Of a DNA stretch of 64,000 nucleotides, positions 57,784 to 64,000 are shown one piece after another. Below the pieces are notes generated by a model that saw only the letters and a program-made list of their open reading frames with translations, was not told the origin of the DNA and ran no database searches. This DNA comes from Craterostigma plantagineum. Lineage: Eukaryota; Streptophyta; Magnoliopsida; Lamiales; Linderniaceae. Made by a program: the position numbers and the translations under genes. The DNA lies in assembly GCA_027422505.1 (NCBI GenBank), contig JAPQWV010000017.1, positions 20,523,501 to 20,587,500 of the forward strand. Direction: 5' to 3'. Position 1 is the stretch's first letter. Every line of letters begins with the position of its first letter.

Positions 57784-57836
57784 ATCCCACATCGGTTACG
57801 TATGGAGATGTAAGGGTGATGTGCGTAGTATAAATA
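57784..57836 (+). promoter_or_regulatory. snRNA-type promoter-like USE plus TATA
   Basis: atcccacatcg at 57784-57794 fits the plant upstream sequence element (RTCCCACATCG) and tataaata starts at 57829, 34 bases further on. That spacing is the one known for pol II snRNA genes; pol III snRNA genes have about ten fewer. A 3'-box-like word (caggcaagttaaa) follows at 57875-57887, too close for a normal snRNA. The downstream sequence resembles no snRNA I know. The same tcccacatcgg word is common in plant repeats, so this may be repeat-derived. Confidence 0.4.
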
Positions 57837-57899
57837 CGCCATGTGCTGTGCGTAGATAGTTCATTGATCCTTCAGGCAAGTTAAACGGGATGTGATGAG

Positions 57900-58437
57900 T
57901 GGTCAATGCTCGCAATTAAATAAAAAATGCGAGATGGGTGTCCGCCTAAAAGCCTAAGTTACGACAGTAGGGGCACTCCAATATTTACCAATCTGATCCC
58001 TCCTTTTTTTTAAAAAAAAAATTATTTTGTAAACTTTTAGGAATTTACAATAAGAAACACTAATTAGCAATTATATATGTAGTCCACTAGAGAGACGCTA
58101 TTAGTTTCAATTTCAGTGGAAACCCTAATGGTATTTGGGCCAAGTCGTCTCTTTTTAATTTGGGCATTTTCATACTTTCGCACTTTTTAATATCTGCCCA
58201 CTACTGGATTTTTTGTTTCTTTCCCATGAATTCCTATGTTGTAATATTTACGTCCAACATGTTTTGTTTTAATAATTTTAGTTAAAGAGAAAAAAAAAAG
58301 AAATATAGATACATCATCGATCAAATGCCACAGAGACTAATCAATCAAGCCCAGCCACAAGTCTATGAAAGTTATCTAATTAATTACAACAAAACAACTT
58401 TTAAACCTAGAAATCACCTAAATCAAATCAGTCTTTC
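57900..58437. other. intergenic and 3' flank of LOG
   Basis: T-run at about 58002-58010. The 3' UTR of the minus-strand LOG gene probably ends in 58250-58437. No gene. Confidence 0.4.
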
Positions 58438-60496
58438 TCAAGTCAACGAGCAATACTCGTACTCGAGCTGGTCCTCCATTTCCCAACTAAGCTTTGGCGC
58501 ATCCCCATATTCTTTCGGAACATAATCCTTTAACAATTTTGCAATGAAATTAAATAATATTTATACATAAATTAGCAATATTTTTTTAAGAGCACGGCCA
58601 TGTATCTATGTACCTCAAGCTTGGACATGAGCTCACGGGCAGTTGGGGCAGATACGATGATGCGCCGGGCAGATGGTGTAATGAAGCCTTCATCCACAGC
58701 GTTGTCTATGAAACAGAGCAGTGAGTTGTAGTAACCATCCACATTTAGTAAACCCACCTGTAATAAAATACCAAAAAAAAAGAAGTTCAATAAAATAAGC
58801 AGACAATACTATATATAGAGAGATACAAATGGAGACAAATCAATGATGAAATTAAATATAATTACAGGCTTGTCATGGATTCCAAGCTGAGCCCAGCTTA
58901 TGACTTCGAGTAGTTCCTCTAAAGTACCGTAGCCACCTGCAATGCAGGAAATACATGCCAAATGTTAATAAATTTTGTAATATATATGTGTTTAATTTAA
59001 TGTTTACGAAAGTTAAATAAATAAATATAACCAGGCAAAGCTATGAAGGCGTCAGCTTGCTTAGCCATCTCTGCTTTCCTTTGATGCATATCCCACACTG
59101 CTCTTACTTCTCCAATAGGATCGCCGGTTATCTAAAATTTAATAAATATTCATTATCAATTTCAAGAAAAAAAGGATAAAAAATCTTGCAATATCTGAGT
59201 CCAACCAAAACCCATGTTTCATCTTTTTTGTTAATTATAAATAATTTAAATCTAATGATCGCAACATGATATGATTACCTCTCTGGGCATGAGCGTTCGA
59301 GGGATCACGCTGCAAGAAAATAAATAATGATTAAAACCATAAACTTTTAAATAACCATCGTTAATTGTAATTTCTAATTTGATATAATCATTGTGAAAAA
59401 AATTGTGAATATATTTATATATATAGATTTGTTGAGAATTCACGTGTGAGGATGGATTGTCCCACACCGATTATATCATAGAAAATGAATGGGTCTATAA
59501 GCTTGATGGGACACAACCCTTATCACCAATTGGTTTTAAGAAGGAACCCCATCAAGCTTATACCGAGCACCGATCCCCGTGTGGCGCATGTGCGTGGGCC
59601 TCGTTAACGTATAAAAATTACCGGAGGCCGGCCCGTATTTCTTACATGGTATCAGAGCCGGAAGATCCGACTCGATTTAAAAATATACAGCGGGTTCGAA
59701 AAAAAAGCGTTCCCGTCCGATTAAAAATAATAATAAAAAAAGAAATGGGCTCACACGTGAGGGGAGTGTTGAGAATTCACGTGTGAGGATGGATTGTCCC
59801 ACACCGATTATATCATAGAAAATGAATGGTTATTAGCTTGATGAGACGCAACCCTTATCACCAATTGGTTTTAAGAAGGAACTCCATCAAGCTTATACCG
59901 AGCACCGATCCCCCGTGTGGCGCATGTGCGTGGGCCTCGTTAACGTCTAAAAATTACCGGAGGCCCGGCCCGTATTTCTTACAAGATTTAAATGAATTAC
60001 CCCAGAACATGCCGACCACCATTGTACACAGCTTGAGAGACTAACCCCATTAGTCCAATGCTTCCCCCTCCATAAACCAAGTCTATGTTCCTTTCGACCT
60101 GTCAATTATTTAACCAAAATGTATACAAATATTATTTAATTCGATGTCAATATTCACTTATTATCACGCAACACCCCAAACTAAAAACATTTCTCGTCAA
60201 TCTCGATTTGACTATGCAAAAAGGAACCAATTATACAACATTTTAATCTATTAATAATTGCGTATATGCTCTTCTTTATCAAATTCCAGTTTGTCATCGT
60301 AAAAACACATAAATGTAAGTCTCACACACTTGAAGAAAAAAAAACACATAAACACATATTAAAAAAATTAAATCACCAGTTCTTTTCCAAGCTGTATAGC
60401 TGCAACTTGATAGCTTGGGTTTTTCCCTGGACTGCTACCACAGAAGACGCATATCCTATTAAATCTTGATATTTTTCGCATATCATTATCCACCAT
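58438..60496 (-). CDS. LOG: cytokinin riboside 5'-monophosphate phosphoribohydrolase (LOG)
   Basis: LOG removes ribose 5'-phosphate from cytokinin nucleotides and releases the active free base, in the cytosol. Seven exons with GT-AG borders on the minus strand: 60496-60377, 60098-60001, 59309-59279, 59131-59032, 58936-58866, 58757-58614 and 58527-58438. They sum to 654 nt, 217 codons plus stop, the family's usual length, all phases matching. Motifs: [16 protein letters not shown] (exon 1), [15 protein letters not shown] (exon 2), MHQRKAEM (98-105) and the signature PGGYGTLEE (116-124), then [14 protein letters not shown]. Residue 96 is Trp where relatives mostly have Ala just before DMHQRK. 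Intron 2 contains a TRIM. Reads as an intact gene. Confidence 0.95.
59430..59983 (+). mobile_element. TRIM retrotransposon in LOG intron 2
   Basis: Two 217-bp LTRs (59430-59646, 59767-59983), TGTTGAGAATTC to TTTCTTACA, flanked by a perfect target duplication agatt (59425-59429, 59984-59988). The interior (120 bp) starts with the initiator tRNA-Met primer site tggtatcagagcc and ends with a purine-rich cacgtgaggggag. No coding capacity. The LTRs are nearly identical, so insertion is recent. Orientation is antisense to LOG. ORFs here are LTR translations. Confidence 0.97.
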
Positions 60497-60674
60497 CTAT
60501 GATCATATACTGCAAAATAATATCACAAATTTGTGTTAGCTTTACTGATTTCTCGACGATTTATGTTTTTGAGTGCTATGGATATTCGCGAGAGAGAAAG
60601 AGAGGAGAAGGAGAAGCTAACGAAGAAAAGACGACGATGATGATAGTGGTGTAGTTTGGCTTAGGAAATGGTCC

Positions 60675-60684
60675 TATTTTTATA
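60675..60684 (-). promoter_or_regulatory. TATA-like box of LOG
   Basis: Minus strand TATAAAAATA, about 180 bases ahead of the ATG, followed by a CT-rich 5' UTR-like stretch (60585-60640). Confidence 0.5.
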
Positions 60685-60719
60685 TCAAAAAGTAGAGATG
60701 ATATTCAAATTAAAACTAC

Positions 60720-62451
60720 ACACTTGTCACTTGATGCCTTCTCTAGCTTTTTATTTTATATGTTAAACTTTTGTTATATTTCGCAAATCGGTTCATTTCA
60801 ATGCGATGTACAAAAGGAGTTAGCTAGCTACGACGTGCATGTGATGTGCCATCACATTTTTCCTTTTATGGGATTTTTAGTTTGTAGTTTCATTATTATT
60901 GTTATTATAATTTTTGGCTATTACATGACTTTTAACAGATCTAATCGCAAGACTATTTGCTTTAAAAGTGTAATAGTTCTACATATTTTTATAAAATTAC
61001 GTTTTAGATTTTTTTTTCGTACAAGTACATCATTCGCATTCAACTTTATGTGACGTTACCAGATGCCTTTCGTTTACTAGTGAAGGCAGAAATATAGTCT
61101 ATAAATATACATATATTTATGTATTTTGGAGCTTTGGGTTGAGGTCAATTTTTCCCATTGATATTGACAAATCAATGACAACACCACTAGTAATTAAATT
61201 TAATGTGCAGCGTGTGGTTCTTACAAATAATTACATGTATATACTTCTAAAATATGGATGTGTCACGCATACATCCAACAACGTTTACTTAATTTTGAAT
61301 GACATAAGTTAAAGTGTACCAATATGACTCCCCATTAAAATATACACCTTTTTTCTCCGATAAAAATATAGAAATAATAAATAATCATCATTTCCAATTT
61401 TCCAAATGGGGTAAGTTGGGTAGCTTTAGGCTAAAATAAATAAATGTGAAGTTTCTTGTCTCATTAGTAGATGATATAGCACTATAGCAGTCACTGTTAT
61501 TATTAATATCTTAATTGACAATCTTTTTTATGATTTTAATTATGTAGGGATATTGTATGGTCGATATATATACACGCCTATAGTCAAAAGTAAAGTTCTA
61601 CATACTATTTTCACGTTATTTATCTATATAATACTTTATTGTGATATTTTTTTTTTTTTAACTCAATCACATGTATTCCTCCCACCTCCATCATTAATTT
61701 TGCAAAACGAGTACCTATGTATAAAATTTTATTCTATTAGGTATCTTCACATAAAAAATGTTGACATGTGACTGATTTAATTTTTTTAAACTGTTAGGTA
61801 CTTAAACGTCGAAATAGAACTGAAAATGTCATGATTCGACCACTTAACCTACTATCTTGGAGTAATTTCGATGAATATTAATTTATTAACTTTTCGCTAT
61901 TATCACAACCAATCTTACGCGTATTGCGCAAGGCGTCGCGTTTTAGCTACGATATTGCTAGGGTAAATAGTATTACGTGAGTATTTCGAGCAAATTATTT
62001 ATAATGAAAAGATACTAATATATAAAAACACAAGTGAACAAATCATTTTACAAGGAAATAAAACCTTGAAAAGAAAATTACGTTAAAAACTAATTTAGTT
62101 ACATATCTAACTTCAGTAACCATTTTATTATAATGCATTCTTTTTCTCAAAAATATAAAAATAAAAAGAAATCTATATAATTAGAAGATGAATAGATCCT
62201 ATGCATCAAATTTTATTGCGAAAACTTTTCTATTGCATATTCATTTAAAATTACTAGCAGAATTAAGGAAAAAAGCTAGAAAAGAAAATATTAAAAATAA
62301 AACCGCTATTTTTTTTACGCTATAACGTGTTTTTACGAATTTTTACGCTATTTTACGCTAAAGGTGCGCTACAGCACGCTTTTTAAAACAGTGATTACAA
62401 CTCGTATATATCTATTTGTAACCGTCTTTTTCAAATGAAAATGGTTAGAGT
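60720..62451. other. AT-rich intergenic with one MITE fragment
   Basis: No gene recognised on either strand. 61705-61810 (gtacctatgtataaaa, ttctattaggtatc, cataaaaaatgttgacatg) is a diverged fragment of the gtacc-rich MITE family seen at 26126 and 46776. Confidence 0.5.
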
Positions 62452-62685
62452 GGGAACGTAATACTATCAGCTAAATGATAAACAAGTTGCAGATTTAAAT
62501 AGTCTATAATTAAATAATAGATTTATGCCTAAAACGTATTAATTAATAGCATTATTTCCCTGATAAGCGGGAACGTAATACTATCAGCTAAATGATAAAC
62601 AAGTTGCAGATTTAAATAGTCTATAATTAAATAATAGATTTATGCCTAAAACGTATTAATTAATAGCATTATTTCCCTGATAAGC
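62452..62685. repeat. exact 117-bp tandem duplication
   Basis: 62452-62568 and 62569-62685 are identical by eye, starting gggaacgtaatactatcagc and ending ctgataagc. Either a very recent duplication or an assembly artefact. Confidence 0.95.
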
Positions 62686-62782
62686 GTTGCACCACGTATA
62701 TATATAACATAAGAAGTTAGTACAATGGATTTGCAAACTACAACCAACCACACACCATATAATTAATATATATTGGCAATAT

Positions 62783-63105
62783 TATAGTTTTAGGTCACTA
62801 ACTATACCTATACCTGTTTTCGTTTTTGGATCACTATGTTTGATAATTACAAAACTAGGTCACTAACTTTGTATGCTTAACAAAACTAGGTCACGGTCAC
62901 TTTTTCGGCGAAAATCAATGGAAATCCGACATGGCTCAGCGGCCACGTCATCGCCACGTCAGTTTTCCGGTTGTTTTTTGCCGGAAAATCAACCAGTGAC
63001 CTAATTTTGTTAAGATATACAAAGTTAGTGACCTAATTTTGCAATTATCAAACATTTTGACCCAAAGCGAAAATAGGTTTAGTTAGTGACCTAAAATTAT
63101 AATTT
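62783..63105. mobile_element. inverted-repeat MITE
   Basis: Left ttatagttttaggtcactaa mirrors right ttagtgacctaaaattataa. Inner words gataattacaaaactaggtc and the reverse of gacctaattttgcaattatc match too. The centre (62900-62990) is GC-richer with gccacgtcatcgccacgtca. No ORF. Confidence 0.85.
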
Positions 63106-64000
63106 GCCCAATATATTTATATCGGTAGATATTCGGAACTAAAGCAAAAATGTCCGTATGTTGATGTACATAAAATATAAATTAGTGGGTTGGGACGTGT
63201 ATTAAAAAAATAATATTCATATAAAATGTGGTTACTGTATTTTTTAAGTTTTTAATATATGGAATTTTAGAAGTTTTTTTTAATTAGGTATGTCTACAGT
63301 CTAGACTTAAGAAAGCTAATCTCAATCAACTGCTCGGAAAAAAAAAACAGAAAAAAGGAAAGAATCTACTAACACGAAATATAATGTCGGAAGCGATAGT
63401 GTCTATTCTTTCAAGTCGGCAGCAATTTTAAATTAGCAATGCTGACGTTATATAGTTTGAAAACTCGTAAAATTATGTTATATATTTAAACGTAAACCTT
63501 CTTTTTAACGTAATTATATTACATTTATCGAAAACTGGTATTATCCATCCTATCGTTCATTTACTCTTATTAAACCATACTATTGATTATTTCACAATAC
63601 ACCCAAGTACATGGAGTTCCTTCTCAAATTAGAATCGGGAAAAATGCAACTTGTTATTGTAGGTTTCCTTACCACGTGGATTGTTTTATTGGCTAAACCT
63701 TTTAGTTATTGTGATTTTTCTCCTTTCGCACACACATGACACAATTATTTCATCATGCCACTTCATTGTCCCTGTAATGGCAAATCAGTCCACAACTTTT
63801 CTAATGTTACAATTTATTAATTATTCGGATACAAACCAATTAATATATTTTGAACAAAATATGGACGTTTTGCAATTTAAGAAACAAACCAAATTAGAAG
63901 AACCCGACGAAACAGAGTTTATACATTTCATGTATTGTTACTAGTTTTTTGCCCGCGCATTGCACGGGTCATAATTATCTATAACTATTTTAAGTCGATT
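63106..64000. other. AT-rich intergenic
   Basis: No gene. The last 60 bases (actagttttttgcccgcgca, ttgcacggg) resemble the terminal word of a common plant repeat, cut by the window edge. Confidence 0.45.

Noticed and set aside
59457..59786. ORFs starting at tcccacaccg words (also 59826-60044)
   Set aside because: They translate TRIM LTR sequence twice.

Overview
This is nuclear DNA from a flowering plant, most likely a eudicot. It carries intron-containing plant genes (plastocyanin, a chloroplast J-protein, a LOG cytokinin-activating enzyme) scattered in AT-rich DNA with very many nested retrotransposons and hairpin MITEs. I cannot name the species. Only three genes look intact: plastocyanin (25261-25785, +), the small chloroplast DnaJ protein (56365-56826, -) and LOG (seven exons, 58438-60496, -). 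They act in photosynthetic electron transport, plastid chaperoning and cytokinin activation, with no sign of joint function.

Layout. 1-755: hAT-like inverted-repeat element cut by the window edge. 1346-14341: a decayed Tat-lineage Ty3/gypsy element with matching LTRs and two divergent antisense ORF units, each with its own TATA-like box and a shared intron position. 14662-15412: 5'-truncated LINE. 16402-20540: Athila-like gag-only element on the minus strand. 20621-24215: three hairpin elements in a row. 25261-25785: plastocyanin. 26126-26965: another foldback. 27195-27497: tRNA-derived SINE with target-site duplication.

27500-32490 and 46567-53720 hold a duplicated block. Each copy has a six-exon FAD-dependent monooxygenase-like gene (the left block also has an extra copy of the last exon). 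The right copy continues into a thymidylate synthase (DHFR-TS) pseudogene. All monooxygenase copies carry frame lesions. Between the blocks lie a Cassandra-type TRIM with 5S rRNA-like LTRs, split by a minus-strand chromovirus (32540-40936, TSD taggt), and a minus-strand Ty1/copia element (41690-46430). The right monooxygenase copy has a solo LTR inside a Tourist-like MITE inside an intron.

53720-64000: degenerate repeats, the J-protein gene, an snRNA-type USE/TATA promoter-like site (57784-57836), and LOG with a perfect TRIM in intron 2 about 12 bp from the splice donor. After LOG come an exact 117-bp tandem duplication and one more MITE.

Caution: the paired chromovirus LTRs differ mainly by one-base indels, often in homopolymers, so some frameshifts called here could be consensus errors of the assembly.
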